Assembly: GCF_002900975.1 (NCBI RefSeq)
Contig: NZ_PJON01000002.1
Span: forward strand, 434,001 to 498,000
Length of the DNA: 64,000 nucleotides
Direction: 5' to 3'
From: Tabrizicola aquatica
Lineage (GTDB): Bacteria > Pseudomonadota > Alphaproteobacteria > Rhodobacterales > Rhodobacteraceae
The translations under genes and the position numbers were made by a program. Below, in pieces: positions 40,651 through 49,707 of this stretch. Every line of letters begins with the position of its first letter. The stretch's first letter is position 1. The notes beneath the pieces are model-generated. The model was not told where the DNA came from. It searched no databases and worked only from the letters and a program-made list of their open reading frames with translations.

Positions 40651-43600
40651 ATGACAAACTACGACGCCGCCTGGGTGAAGGCCGAAGAGGAAAAGCGCGC
40701 CTGGCTGGACGCGAACGGGCTGTACAAGACCGAGGATGAGCATTCGTCCTGCGGCGTGGGGCTGGTCGTGTCGATCAGCGGCAAGCCGTCGCGGAAGGTC
40801 GTGGAGAACGGCATCAATGCGCTGAAGGCGGTCTGGCACCGGGGCGCGGTCGATGCCGATGGCAAGACGGGCGACGGCGCGGGCATCCATGTGCAGATCC
40901 CGGTCAAGTTCTTCTACGACCAGGTGCGCCGGACGGGGCACGAGCCGGATGTCGCCAAGCTGATCGCGGTGGGCCAGGTGTTTTTGCCGCGGACGGACTT
41001 TGGCGCTCAGGAACGCTGCCGGACCATCGTCGAGACCGAGGTCCTGCGGATGGGCCATTACATCTATGGCTGGCGGCATGTGCCGGTGGATGTCTCGGTC
41101 CTGGGCGACAAGGCCAACGCGACCCGGCCCGAGATCGAGCAGATCCTGATCCGCTGCGAGAAGGACATCGACCAGGAGCAGTTCGAGCGCGAGCTGTACA
41201 TCATCCGGCGGCGGATCGAGAAGGCGGCGACGGCTGCGGGCATCCAGGGGATGTATCTGTGCAGCCTGTCCTGCCGGTCGATCATCTACAAGGGCATGAT
41301 GCTGGCCGAGCAGGTGGCGACCTTCTACCCCGACCTGATGGACGAGCGGTTTGAATCCGCCTTCGCGATCTATCACCAGCGGTACAGCACGAACACCTTC
41401 CCGCAGTGGTGGCTGGCGCAGCCCTTCCGGATGCTCGCGCACAACGGCGAGATCAACACGCTGAAGGGCAACGTCAACTGGATGAAGTCCCACGAAATCC
41501 GCATGGCCTCGAACAACTTTGGCGAGGCGGCGGAGGACATCAAGCCGATCATTCCGGGGGGCACGTCGGACAGTGGCGCGCTGGACGCGGTGTTCGAGGT
41601 GCTGGTGCGGTCGGGGCGGTCGGCCCCGATGGCCAAGACGATGCTGGTGCCAGAGGCCTGGTCGAAGCAGACGGTGAACATGCCCAAGGCCTGGGCGGAT
41701 ATGTATTCCTATTGCAACTCGGTCATCGAGCCGTGGGATGGCCCGGCCGCCCTGGCGATGACTGACGGGCGTTGGGTCTGCGGGGGCCTGGACCGGAACG
41801 GTCTGCGGCCGATGCGCTATGTGGTAACGGGCGACGGGATGCTGATCGCGGGGTCGGAGGCCGGGATGGTTCCGGTGGACGAAAGCACCGTCCGCGAGAA
41901 GGGCGCGCTGGGGCCGGGGCAGATGATCGCCGTCGATATGGTCGAGGGCAAGCTGTACCACGACGTTGAAATGAAAGACAAACTCGCCTCTGCGCAGCCC
42001 TATGGCGAGTGGATCGAGAAGGTCGTGGACCTGAACAGCCTGCTGCGCGACGTGCCGGAAACGCAGACCTTTACCGGGGCGGCCCTGCGCCAGCGCCAGA
42101 TCGCGGCGGGCTTCACGGTTGAAGAGTTGGAGCAGGTCCTGGCCCCAATGGCCGAGGACGGCAAGGAAATGGTCGCCAGCATGGGCGATGACACGCCGCC
42201 GGCGGTGCTGTCGTCGGTCTACCGGCCGCTAAGCCATTACTTCCGCCAGAACTTCAGCCAGGTGACGAACCCGCCCATCGACAGCCTTCGCGAGGGGCGC
42301 GTCATGTCGCTCAAGACCCGTTTCGGCAACCTGCGGAACGTGCTGGACGAGAACAACTCGCAGACGGAAATCCTGGTGCTGGAAAGCCCGTTCATCGCGA
42401 ACCGCGAGTTCGACGTGATGGTGCAGCGCTTTGGCGATCAGGTGGCGTTTATCGACTGCACCTTCCCGGTGGGCGAGGGGCTGGACGACCTGCGCGTCGG
42501 GCTGGAGCGGATTCGGGCCGAAGCCGAGGATGCGGTGCGGTCGGGGGCCGGACAACTGGTGCTGACGGATGAGCATCAGGGCGTGGACAAGGTCGGGATG
42601 CCGATGATCCTGGCCACTTCGGCGGTGCATAGCTGGCTGACGCGCAAGGGGCTGCGGACATTCTGTTCGATCAACGTGCGGTCGGCGGAATGCATCGACC
42701 CGCATTACTTTGCCGTGCTGATCGGGTGTGGGGCGACGACGGTGAACCCGTATCTGGCGCAGGATTCGATTGCCGACCGGATCGAGCGCGGCCTGCTGGA
42801 CGGCACGCTGACCGATGCGATGCGGCGGTATCGGGATGCCATCGACGCGGGTCTGTTGAAGATCATGTCGAAGATGGGGATCTCGGTGATCTCCAGCTAT
42901 CGCGGCGGTCTGAACTTTGAGGCTGTGGGCCTGTCCCGCGCCATGGTGGCCGAGTATTTCCCGGGGATGCAGTCGCGCATCTCGGGCATCGGCCTGACGG
43001 GTGTCGAGCAGAAGCTGGAAGAGGTCCACAAGCGCGGCTGGCTTGGCGGCGCGGACGTGCTGCCCATCGGCGGCTTCTACAAGGCGCGGCGGTCGGGCGA
43101 GAAGCACGCCTGGGAAGCGCAGACCATGCATATGCTGCAATCGGCCTGTGACCGGGCGAGCTATGACCTGTGGAAGCAGTATTCGGCGGCAATGCGGTCG
43201 AACCCGCCGATCCATCTGCGGGACCTGCTGGACATCAAGACGCTGGGCAAGCCGGTGCCGATTGAGGAGGTGGAGTCGATCACCTCGATCAGGAAGCGCT
43301 TCGTGACGCCGGGCATGTCGCTGGGCGCTCTCAGCCCCGAGGCGCACAAGACGCTGAACGTGGCGATGAACCGGATCGGGGCGAAGTCGGACTCGGGTGA
43401 GGGCGGCGAGGACCCGGCGCACTTCGTGCCGGAGCCGAACGGGGACAACCCGTCCGCCAAGATCAAGCAGGTCGCGTCGGGCCGCTTTGGCGTGACGGCG
43501 GAGTATCTGAACGCCTGTGAAGAGTTGGAGATCAAGGTTGCCCAGGGCGCAAAGCCCGGTGAGGGCGGGCAGTTGCCGGGGATGAAGGTCACGGCGCTGA

Positions 43601-45189
43601 TCGCTCGGCTGCGGCATTCGACGCCGGGGGTGACGCTGATCAGCCCGCCGCCGCACCACGATATCTATTCCATCGAAGACCTCGCGCAGCTGATCTATGA
43701 CCTGAAGCAGATCAACCCGCGCGCCAAGGTGACGGTGAAGCTCGTGTCGTCCAGCGGTGTCGGGACGATTGCGGCGGGCGTGGCGAAGGCCAAGGCCGAC
43801 GTGATCCTGATCTCGGGCCACAACGGCGGGACGGGGGCTTCTCCGGCGACCAGCATCAAGTACGCGGGCCTGCCATGGGAAATGGGCCTGACCGAGGCGC
43901 ATCAGGTTCTGGCGATGAACAACCTGCGCGAGCGGGTGACGCTGCGCACCGACGGGGGCCTGCGGACGGGCCGCGATATCGTCATGGCGGCGATGATGGG
44001 GGCCGAGGAATACGGCATCGGCACCGCCGCGCTGATCGCGATGGGCTGCATCATGGTGCGCCAGTGCCAGTCGAACACCTGCCCGGTGGGCGTCTGCACC
44101 CAGGACGAAAAGCTGCGGGCCAAGTTCACCGGATCGGCGGACAAGGTGGTGAATCTGATCACCTTCTACGCGCAGGAAGTGCGGGAGATCCTTGCGTCGA
44201 TCGGCGCGCGGTCGATGGACGAGATCATCGGGCGGGCCGATCTGCTGACGCAGGTTTCGCGCGGTGCGGCCAATCTGGACGACCTCGACCTGAACCCGAT
44301 GCTGATCAGCGTCGATGGCGCGCGGGCGATCACCTATGACCGGACGAAGCCTCGGAACGCCGTGCCGGACACGCTGGACGCCGAGATCATCAAGGACGGG
44401 CATCGGTTCTTCGAGGATGGCGAGAAGATGCAGCTGTCCTACGCGGTGCGGAACACGCTGCGGACCATCGGGACGCGGGCGTCCAGCCATATCGTCAAGA
44501 AGTTCGGGATGCGGAACGCGCTGCAGCCTGACCATCTGACGGTGAAGCTGACCGGGTCCTGCGGGCAGTCGCTGGGGGCGTTCAGCGTCCGGGGGCTGAA
44601 GCTGGAAGTGCAGGGCGATGCCAACGACTATGTCGGCAAGGGGCTGTCGGGCGGCACGATCACGGTGCGGCCGCTGATGTCCTCACCCCTGAAGGCCGAG
44701 GAGAACACGATCATCGGCAACACCGTTCTTTACGGGGCGACCGACGGGTTCCTGTTTGCCTCGGGTCGGGCCGGGGAGCGGTTCGCGGTGCGGAACTCGG
44801 GCGCTTCGGTGGTCGTGGAAGGCTGCGGGTCAAACGGGTGTGAATACATGACCGGCGGCGTTGCAGTGATCCTGGGCCGGATCGGCGCGAACTTCGGGGC
44901 GGGGATGACGGGCGGAATGGCCTATGTCTATGATCCGGAGGGCGTGGCCGAGGACTTCATGAACCTGGAGTCGATCCTGACTTGCGCGGTCGAGCATCCG
45001 CACTGGGAGATGCAGCTTAAGGGCCTGATCCAGCGCCATCTGGACGAAACCGGCAGCCGCATCGCCGAGCGCATCCTTGGCAACTGGGACCGCGAGCGGC
45101 TGAACTTCCTGCAGGTCTGCCCGAAGGAGATGGTCAGCCGGCTGCCCTATCCGCTGTCGGACGAAGTGGCGAAAGTCCCCGCCGAATAG
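40651..45189 (+). CDS. gltB: Glutamate synthase large subunit
   Basis: 1512 residues from ATG 40651, normal for GltB. The glutaminase domain should begin at Cys34 (CGVGLVVS) after removal of a 33-residue propeptide. The glutamine-binding region has PFRMLAHNGEINTLKGN. The FMN/synthase domain carries the 3Fe-4S ligands in GCIMVRQCQSNTCPVGVC (about 1131-1148), and ISGHNGGTGASP is present. The C-terminal beta-helix (GSNGCEYMTGGVAVILGRIG) is complete. Works with GltD from 37970-39406. Confidence 0.98.
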   Translation: MTNYDAAWVKAEEEKRAWLDANGLYKTEDEHSSCGVGLVVSISGKPSRKVVENGINALKAVWHRGAVDADGKTGDGAGIHVQIPVKFFYDQVRRTGHEPDVAKLIAVGQVFLPRTDFGAQERCRTIVETEVLRMGHYIYGWRHVPVDVSVLGDKANATRPEIEQILIRCEKDIDQEQFERELYIIRRRIEKAATAAGIQGMYLCSLSCRSIIYKGMMLAEQVATFYPDLMDERFESAFAIYHQRYSTNTFPQWWLAQPFRMLAHNGEINTLKGNVNWMKSHEIRMASNNFGEAAEDIKPIIPGGTSDSGALDAVFEVLVRSGRSAPMAKTMLVPEAWSKQTVNMPKAWADMYSYCNSVIEPWDGPAALAMTDGRWVCGGLDRNGLRPMRYVVTGDGMLIAGSEAGMVPVDESTVREKGALGPGQMIAVDMVEGKLYHDVEMKDKLASAQPYGEWIEKVVDLNSLLRDVPETQTFTGAALRQRQIAAGFTVEELEQVLAPMAEDGKEMVASMGDDTPPAVLSSVYRPLSHYFRQNFSQVTNPPIDSLREGRVMSLKTRFGNLRNVLDENNSQTEILVLESPFIANREFDVMVQRFGDQVAFIDCTFPVGEGLDDLRVGLERIRAEAEDAVRSGAGQLVLTDEHQGVDKVGMPMILATSAVHSWLTRKGLRTFCSINVRSAECIDPHYFAVLIGCGATTVNPYLAQDSIADRIERGLLDGTLTDAMRRYRDAIDAGLLKIMSKMGISVISSYRGGLNFEAVGLSRAMVAEYFPGMQSRISGIGLTGVEQKLEEVHKRGWLGGADVLPIGGFYKARRSGEKHAWEAQTMHMLQSACDRASYDLWKQYSAAMRSNPPIHLRDLLDIKTLGKPVPIEEVESITSIRKRFVTPGMSLGALSPEAHKTLNVAMNRIGAKSDSGEGGEDPAHFVPEPNGDNPSAKIKQVASGRFGVTAEYLNACEELEIKVAQGAKPGEGGQLPGMKVTALIARLRHSTPGVTLISPPPHHDIYSIEDLAQLIYDLKQINPRAKVTVKLVSSSGVGTIAAGVAKAKADVILISGHNGGTGASPATSIKYAGLPWEMGLTEAHQVLAMNNLRERVTLRTDGGLRTGRDIVMAAMMGAEEYGIGTAALIAMGCIMVRQCQSNTCPVGVCTQDEKLRAKFTGSADKVVNLITFYAQEVREILASIGARSMDEIIGRADLLTQVSRGAANLDDLDLNPMLISVDGARAITYDRTKPRNAVPDTLDAEIIKDGHRFFEDGEKMQLSYAVRNTLRTIGTRASSHIVKKFGMRNALQPDHLTVKLTGSCGQSLGAFSVRGLKLEVQGDANDYVGKGLSGGTITVRPLMSSPLKAEENTIIGNTVLYGATDGFLFASGRAGERFAVRNSGASVVVEGCGSNGCEYMTGGVAVILGRIGANFGAGMTGGMAYVYDPEGVAEDFMNLESILTCAVEHPHWEMQLKGLIQRHLDETGSRIAERILGNWDRERLNFLQVCPKEMVSRLPYPLSDEVAKVPAE

Positions 45190-45226
45190 GAAAGTGGCTG
45201 CTCAAACCGCTTTGGATATGCTAAGC

Positions 45227-45254
45227 AAGGCCGCCGCCAAGGAGTGGCGGCCTT
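45227..45254 (+). terminator. Probable terminator of gltB
   Basis: AAGGCCGCC pairs with GGCGGCCTT over a 10-base loop, 38 bases after the gltB stop. The following tract CTTC is only weakly T-rich. Confidence 0.5.
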
Positions 45255-45269
45255 CTTCACGGAGCAACC

Positions 45270-45806
45270 ATGTCCGATCTGATCATTGTCGCATTCCCCG
45301 ACGAAGCCACGGCGCTTGCGGCCTCTGATGCCCTTGTCGCCTTGCAGAAGCAGCATCTGATCGAGATGGAGGATGTCGTTGTCGTCACGCGGGGCGAGGA
45401 TGGGCGGGTGCATCTGACCCAGTCGATCTACAAGGCCACGGGGGCAGCTATCGGCGGCGGCGTCTGGGGCACGCTGATCGGGCTTCTGTTCCTGAACCCG
45501 GTCGTCGGGGCGGCAGTGGGGGCCGGTGCCGGGGCGCTGATCGGCAAATTCCGCGATTTCGGGATCGACGACGACTTTCTGCGCGATGTCGGGCACAGCC
45601 TGGACAAGGGCGGCGCGGCGGTTGGAATGCTGGTCCGCAAGATCACGCTGGACAAGGTCTATGACCGGCTGGAGCCGTTCCGGGAAAAGGGGCGGGTGAT
45701 CCACACCTCGCTGTCGAATGAGGCCGAGGCGCAGTTGAAGCAGTTCCTTGAGAAGATCCCGCCGCTGCACAAGCCGCACGACCAGCTTGGCGGCGGGCGC
45801 AGGTAA
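45270..45806 (+). CDS. DUF1269 membrane-associated protein
   Basis: 178 residues. MSDLIIVAFPDEATALAASD, a Gly-rich hydrophobic hairpin (GAAIGGGVWGTLIGLLFLNP, VGAAVGAGAGALIG) and the end KVYDRLEPFREKGRVIHTSL identify DUF1269. The central hairpin suggests membrane association. Function unknown; family members often respond to stress. AAGGAGTGG (45239 onward) and GGAGCAACC lie ahead of the ATG. Confidence 0.88.
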   Translation: MSDLIIVAFPDEATALAASDALVALQKQHLIEMEDVVVVTRGEDGRVHLTQSIYKATGAAIGGGVWGTLIGLLFLNPVVGAAVGAGAGALIGKFRDFGIDDDFLRDVGHSLDKGGAAVGMLVRKITLDKVYDRLEPFREKGRVIHTSLSNEAEAQLKQFLEKIPPLHKPHDQLGGGRR

Positions 45807-45848
45807 CCGGGCTTGACGGAGGGCCGCGGCCAACGTCTAACCACCTCC

Positions 45849-46613
45849 ATGACCGACAAGGGCGCAGAGAAACCGGCCGACAAGCCAGCGGCGGCGCGCA
45901 AGCGCAAGGCGAAGGTTCAGGAGGCAACGCCACCGAAGCCGCGCTTTTTGCGGCGTCTGGCGGGCTGGGTGTTGCGGGGGTTGGCGGGGGTGGCGGCGCT
46001 GTATGCGTTTCTGGTCCTTGCCTTTGCCGTGGTCCCCCCGCCGATCAACTTCTACCAGTTGGGAGAGGTCTGGCGTCTGGGCAGCATCGACAAGGATTGG
46101 GTCAGCTGGGAGGAAATCGCCCCGGTCATGGGCCGGTCGGCCGTGGCGGCCGAGGATGCGAATTTCTGCAACCACTGGGGCTTTGACATGGCCGCGATCC
46201 GCCAGGCCATCGAAGAGGGCAGCAATCGCGGGGCCAGCACCATCAGCCAGCAGGTGGTGAAGAATGTGTTCCTGTGGCACGGCCGAAGCTACCTGCGCAA
46301 GGCGATGGAGGCGGTCCTGACCCCGGTGGTCGAGCTGGTCTGGTCGAAAGAGCGGATTCTGGAGGTCTATCTGAACGTCGCCGAATTCGACGAGGGTGTC
46401 TTTGGCGTGCAGGCGGCCGCGCAGCACCATTTCGGCGTGGACGCGCGCGACCTGACGGCGCTGCAGGCGGCGCGCCTGGCCGCCGTCCTGCCCGACCCGC
46501 AGAACCGCAGCGCGTCAGAGCCGTCCAGCTTTGTCCGCAGCCGGACGCGGGCGATCATTTCCGGGGCCGAGACCATTGCCGCCGACGGTCGATCCGCCTG
46601 TTTCGAGGGCTGA
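45849..46613 (+). CDS. mtgA: Monofunctional biosynthetic peptidoglycan transglycosylase
   Basis: MtgA polymerises lipid II into glycan strands at the inner membrane. From ATG 45849 it is 254 residues; a TTG at 45813 would add 12. A basic N-terminus and one membrane helix (about residues 45-65) precede the GT51 domain. Its motifs are AAEDANFCNHWGFD (with the catalytic Glu), GASTISQQVVKNVFLW and KERILEVYLNVAEF. Length and order fit MtgA rather than a bifunctional PBP. Confidence 0.95.
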   Translation: MTDKGAEKPADKPAAARKRKAKVQEATPPKPRFLRRLAGWVLRGLAGVAALYAFLVLAFAVVPPPINFYQLGEVWRLGSIDKDWVSWEEIAPVMGRSAVAAEDANFCNHWGFDMAAIRQAIEEGSNRGASTISQQVVKNVFLWHGRSYLRKAMEAVLTPVVELVWSKERILEVYLNVAEFDEGVFGVQAAAQHHFGVDARDLTALQAARLAAVLPDPQNRSASEPSSFVRSRTRAIISGAETIAADGRSACFEG

Positions 46614-46679
46614 GGGACACAAGGGATTGAATTCCCGCCCCTCGCGCGGCAATGAGTTGGGGTGACCGGAGTCCGCCCG

Positions 46680-47357
46680 ATGAACCGCCCCACCAACCGA
46701 TTGTACCATGTTCCGCTGTCGCCCTTCTGTCGCAAGGTGCGGCTGACGCTGGCCGAGAAGAAGATCGAGGTGGAACTGGTCGAGGAGCGGTACTGGGAAC
46801 CCTCGCCCGACTTTCTGCGCCGGAATCCGGCCGGCAAGGTGCCGATCCTGAAGATGGGCACACGGGTGATGAGCGAAAGCCAGGCAATCTGCGAGTATAT
46901 CGAGGAGACCGCGCCGGAACCCGCGCTGATGCCGCGCAATGCGGAAGGCCGCTATGAAGTGCGGCGGCTGTGCTCCTGGTTCGACGACAAGTTCCACAAC
47001 GAGGTGACGTCGAAGCTGCTGTACGAGCGGGTCAACAAGAAGGTCACGGGCCAGGGCTATCCGGATTCGAAGAACGTCAAGCAGGGTTCGACCCGGATCA
47101 AGTATCACCTGGATTACATGGCCTGGCTTCTGGACCAGCGGCGCTGGCTGGCCGGGGATGTGATGACGCTGGCCGACTTTACCGCCGCCGCGCATCTGAG
47201 CTGCCTGGACTATATCAGCGACGTGGACTGGAACCGACATGCGGTGCTGAAGGACTGGTACGCGAAGATCAAGTCGCGCCCGTCGTTCCGGCCCTTGCTG
47301 GCCGACCAGATCTCGGGCTTTCCGCCGGCGCCGCATTATGCCGACCTGGATTTCTGA
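46680..47357 (+). CDS. Glutathione S-transferase family protein
   Basis: 225 residues from ATG 46680, with GGAG 9 bases upstream. The thioredoxin-fold N-terminal half contains LYHVPLSPFCRKVRLTLAEK (active-site Ser/Cys region), NPAGKVPIL and SESQAICEYIEE. The C-terminal helical half holds WLAGDVMTLADFTAAAHLSC. It probably conjugates or reduces electrophiles with glutathione in the cytoplasm; the substrate is unknown. Confidence 0.9.
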   Translation: MNRPTNRLYHVPLSPFCRKVRLTLAEKKIEVELVEERYWEPSPDFLRRNPAGKVPILKMGTRVMSESQAICEYIEETAPEPALMPRNAEGRYEVRRLCSWFDDKFHNEVTSKLLYERVNKKVTGQGYPDSKNVKQGSTRIKYHLDYMAWLLDQRRWLAGDVMTLADFTAAAHLSCLDYISDVDWNRHAVLKDWYAKIKSRPSFRPLLADQISGFPPAPHYADLDF

Positions 47358-47362
47358 GGCAT

Positions 47363-47414
47363 GCCGCCGGGGGCGTTGCCCCCGGACCCCCAGGATATTT
47401 GTGCAAAGATGAAA
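47363..47414 (+). repeat. Dispersed CCCCCGGACCCCC hairpin element, copy 1
   Basis: GCCGGGGGC and GCCCCCGG form a hairpin, followed by ACCCCCAGGATATTTG and GCAAAGATGAAAG. The last part supplies the start codon of queG. A second copy lies at about 52885-52945. Elements of this form are common between genes in Rhodobacteraceae. Confidence 0.65.
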
Positions 47415-48476
47415 GAGCTGACGAAAGAGCAGCTTGTCGCGCGCGCCCTGGAGGAGGGGTTCGTGAAGGTGGGGGTTTGCCGACCGGATGCGGTGCCCGA
47501 GGCGGCTGGGCGGCTGCGGGCGTTTTTGGACGCGGGGCGGTACGGGCAGATGGGCTGGATGGCCGAGCGCGAAGGCTGGCGCGGGAACCCGGCGGCGCTG
47601 TGGCCCGAAGCGCGGTCGGTGGTGATGCTGGCCGAGGCCTATACGCCGGCCGTGGACCCTTTGGCCGGGTTGAAGCAGCGGGACCGGGGGGTGGTATCGG
47701 TCTATGCGCAGGGCAAGGATTACCACGACCTGGTGAAGCGGCGGTTGAAGCGGCTGGGGCGCTGGATGGTCGATGTCGCCGGTTGCGAGATCAAGGTCTT
47801 TGTGGACACCGCCCCGGTCATGGAAAAGCCCCTGGCGCAGGCGGCGGGGTTGGGGTGGCAGGGCAAGCATACCAACCTTCTGGGCCGCGACCTGGGCAAC
47901 TGGGTGTTCCTGGGCGCGATCTTCACGACGCTGGAGCTGGAGTCGGACGCGCCCGAGGTCAGTCATTGTGGCAGTTGCACGGCCTGTCTGGACATCTGCC
48001 CGACGCGGGCCTTTCCCGCGCCCTACCAGCTGGACGCGCGGCGCTGCATTTCCTATCTGACCATCGAGCATAAGGGCCCTGTGGACCCAGAGTTGCGCGG
48101 GCTGATGGGCAATCGGATCTATGGCTGCGACGATTGCCTTGCGGTCTGCCCCTGGAACAAGTTCGCCGTCGCCGCGCGCGAGATCGGCTATGCGCCCAAG
48201 GTCGGGCTGCCGGCGCTGGCAGAACTGGCGGCACTGGATGACGCCGGGTTTCGCGCACGCTTTGCCGGGTCGCCGATCAAGCGGATCGGGCGCGACCGGA
48301 TGGTGCGCAATGTGCTGTATGCCATCGGAAACTCGGGCAACGCCGGGCTGATCCCGGTGGCGCAGGCGCGCCTGCAGGACGCCGATCCCACCGTGGCCGA
48401 GGCAGCGGGCTGGGCGCTGGGCAGGCTTTTGCAACCGCAGGATGACCGGGTGGGGTTGGACGGCGAATCGTGTTAA
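47409..48476 (+). CDS. queG: Epoxyqueuosine reductase
   Basis: QueG performs the last step of queuosine synthesis, reducing epoxyqueuosine in tRNA with cobalamin and two 4Fe-4S clusters. 355 residues from ATG 47409. Cluster ligands are in [16 protein letters not shown] and [13 protein letters not shown]. The cobalamin region has [25 protein letters not shown]-like C-terminus ([20 protein letters not shown]) is seen. The start codon lies inside a dispersed repeat element and no strong ribosome site is visible. Confidence 0.95.
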   Translation: MKELTKEQLVARALEEGFVKVGVCRPDAVPEAAGRLRAFLDAGRYGQMGWMAEREGWRGNPAALWPEARSVVMLAEAYTPAVDPLAGLKQRDRGVVSVYAQGKDYHDLVKRRLKRLGRWMVDVAGCEIKVFVDTAPVMEKPLAQAAGLGWQGKHTNLLGRDLGNWVFLGAIFTTLELESDAPEVSHCGSCTACLDICPTRAFPAPYQLDARRCISYLTIEHKGPVDPELRGLMGNRIYGCDDCLAVCPWNKFAVAAREIGYAPKVGLPALAELAALDDAGFRARFAGSPIKRIGRDRMVRNVLYAIGNSGNAGLIPVAQARLQDADPTVAEAAGWALGRLLQPQDDRVGLDGESC

Positions 48477-48507
48477 GGTCGCGCTTCACCGAAAGGGAGA
48501 GAGAACC

Positions 48508-48675
48508 ATGGCAAAGCATCTGGCGGATCATCGCAAGCCCAGCTCGGGCAGCCGGGTGAAGCAGTTCCTGCGCCTGTCCCGGTCTCCACGCGAAACATGG
48601 CGCGTCACGCGGGACGGGTCGAGTGCGGCGCGGGTGGTGCAGTTCCTGCGGATCGCGCGGGGCCGGAGCGTCTGA
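48508..48675 (+). CDS. Small basic protein of unknown function
   Basis: 55 residues from ATG 48508, with AGGGAGAGAG upstream as a good ribosome site. It is rich in Arg, Lys and Ser and has a near-repeat (VKQFLRLSRSPRETWRVTRDG against RVVQFLRIARGRS). No membrane segment or known motif. It sits between queG and the convergent ohrR, whose stop adjoins its own. Probably real because of the ribosome site and internal repeat, but unproven. Confidence 0.5.
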   Translation: MAKHLADHRKPSSGSRVKQFLRLSRSPRETWRVTRDGSSAARVVQFLRIARGRSV

Positions 48676-49107
48676 TCAGGGACGGGCCGGTTTCAGCCGG
48701 TCGCGCAGGACAGCCAGGACATCGCGCAGGTCCGCGATCTGATCCAGGGTAAGGCCCGTGCGCTCGGCAAAGGCGCGCGGGACACCGGTGGCGCGTGCGG
48801 CGAGGGCGTGGCCCTCGGCCGTCAATGAAAGGCGCACCAAGCGTTCATCCACCGTGTCGCGGGTGCGCGTGACCCAGCCTTCGGCCTGCATCCGCTTGAG
48901 CATTGGGGTCAGGGTGTTCGACTCCAGCCGAAGTTCGTTGCCGAGGTCGGACACGCTTTGCCCATCCCGCACGGCAAGCGAGGTCAGGACAAGGTATTGC
49001 GGGTAGGTCAGTCCCAAGGGCTGCAGCAGCGGGGCATACGCGGCGTGGACGGCGTGTGCCGCGGAATGCAGCGCGAAGCAGAGCATGTCGGGCGGTGCAA
49101 GAGACAT
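48676..49107 (-). CDS. ohrR: MarR-family peroxide-sensing repressor OhrR
   Basis: 143 residues. The sensor Cys10 sits in MLCFALHSAAHAV, the position of the reactive Cys in OhrR. The winged helix is clear (LTYPQYLVLTSL, SVSDLGNELRLESNTLTPML, GWVTRTRDTVDERLVRLSLT). OhrR represses ohr until organic hydroperoxides oxidise the Cys. It is divergent from ohr with an ATCG/CGAT palindrome on each side of the intergenic region. Confidence 0.93.
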   Translation of the reverse strand: MSLAPPDMLCFALHSAAHAVHAAYAPLLQPLGLTYPQYLVLTSLAVRDGQSVSDLGNELRLESNTLTPMLKRMQAEGWVTRTRDTVDERLVRLSLTAEGHALAARATGVPRAFAERTGLTLDQIADLRDVLAVLRDRLKPARP

Positions 49108-49119
49108 AGATTTCCATAC

Positions 49120-49131
49120 ATCGCGCGCGAT
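49120..49131. promoter_or_regulatory. Palindrome upstream of ohrR
   Basis: ATCGCGCGCGAT, a perfect 12-base palindrome 13 bases upstream of the ohrR ATG. It shares ATCG/CGAT ends with the palindrome near ohr, so it may be an OhrR autoregulatory site. Confidence 0.4.
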
Positions 49132-49145
49132 TGAAATGCAATGCG

Positions 49146-49174
49146 TTGACAGAACGGGTGTGGCGGTCTAGATA
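49146..49174 (+). promoter_or_regulatory. Sigma70-type promoter of ohr
   Basis: TTGACA at 49146-49151 and TAGATA at 49169-49174 with the ideal 17-base spacer, 39 bases upstream of the ohr start codon. Confidence 0.65.
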
Positions 49175-49175
49175 A

Positions 49176-49187
49176 ATCGCATACGAT
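49176..49187. promoter_or_regulatory. Probable OhrR operator at the ohr promoter
   Basis: ATCGCATACGAT (ATCG, 4 bases, CGAT) lies just downstream of the -10 box, where a bound repressor would block transcription. Confidence 0.5.
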
Positions 49188-49212
49188 ATAATCGCGCAGG
49201 ATGGAGATATAG

Positions 49213-49641
49213 ATGACTGTTGATGCAAAGTACTGGACCGAAGCCAAGGCCACCGGCGGCGGCCGCAATGGTATGTCGGGGCTGGTGAACGGCCAGCTGA
49301 CCGTGACCATGACCAGCCCGAAGGAACTGGGCGGCTCAGGCCTGGGTCACAACCCGGAAGAACTGTTCGCCGTGGGCTATGCTGCCTGCTATCTGGGCGC
49401 GATGCGCTTTGCGGCCACCAGCGAGAAGCTGGGCACGGTTCCCGACAACGCCACCGTGAATGCCCATGTCGGGATCGGCCCGCGCTCGGACGGGGGGTTC
49501 GGTCTGAAGGTCAAGCTGGTGGTCTCGCTTCCCGGGGTCGAGCGCGCCGTGGCTGAAAAGATCGCCGAGCGGGGCCACTTCATCTGCCCATATTCCAACG
49601 CCACCAAGGGCAATATCGACGTTGTGACCGAGGTCGTCTGA
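49213..49641 (+). CDS. ohr: Organic hydroperoxide resistance protein Ohr
   Basis: 142 residues. Ohr reduces organic and fatty-acid hydroperoxides using two Cys. Cys59 (VGYAACYLGAMRF) and Cys125 (HFICPYSNAT) are in place, as is the conserved Arg18 (GGGRNG). A GGAGATATAG ribosome site precedes ATG 49213. It is controlled by the divergent ohrR. Confidence 0.97.
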   Translation: MTVDAKYWTEAKATGGGRNGMSGLVNGQLTVTMTSPKELGGSGLGHNPEELFAVGYAACYLGAMRFAATSEKLGTVPDNATVNAHVGIGPRSDGGFGLKVKLVVSLPGVERAVAEKIAERGHFICPYSNATKGNIDVVTEVV

Positions 49642-49707
49642 GCGATTGCCAATCGTCTGTCCCGCCGGTTGATGGTAAACCGTCGCCAAACAGGGCGAGG
49701 TGACGAT

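Noticed and set aside
42229-44535. A 768-codon minus-strand frame inside gltB
   Set aside because: It is antisense to a fully convincing gltB; it is rich in His, Arg and Pro as usual for reverse-frame shadows.
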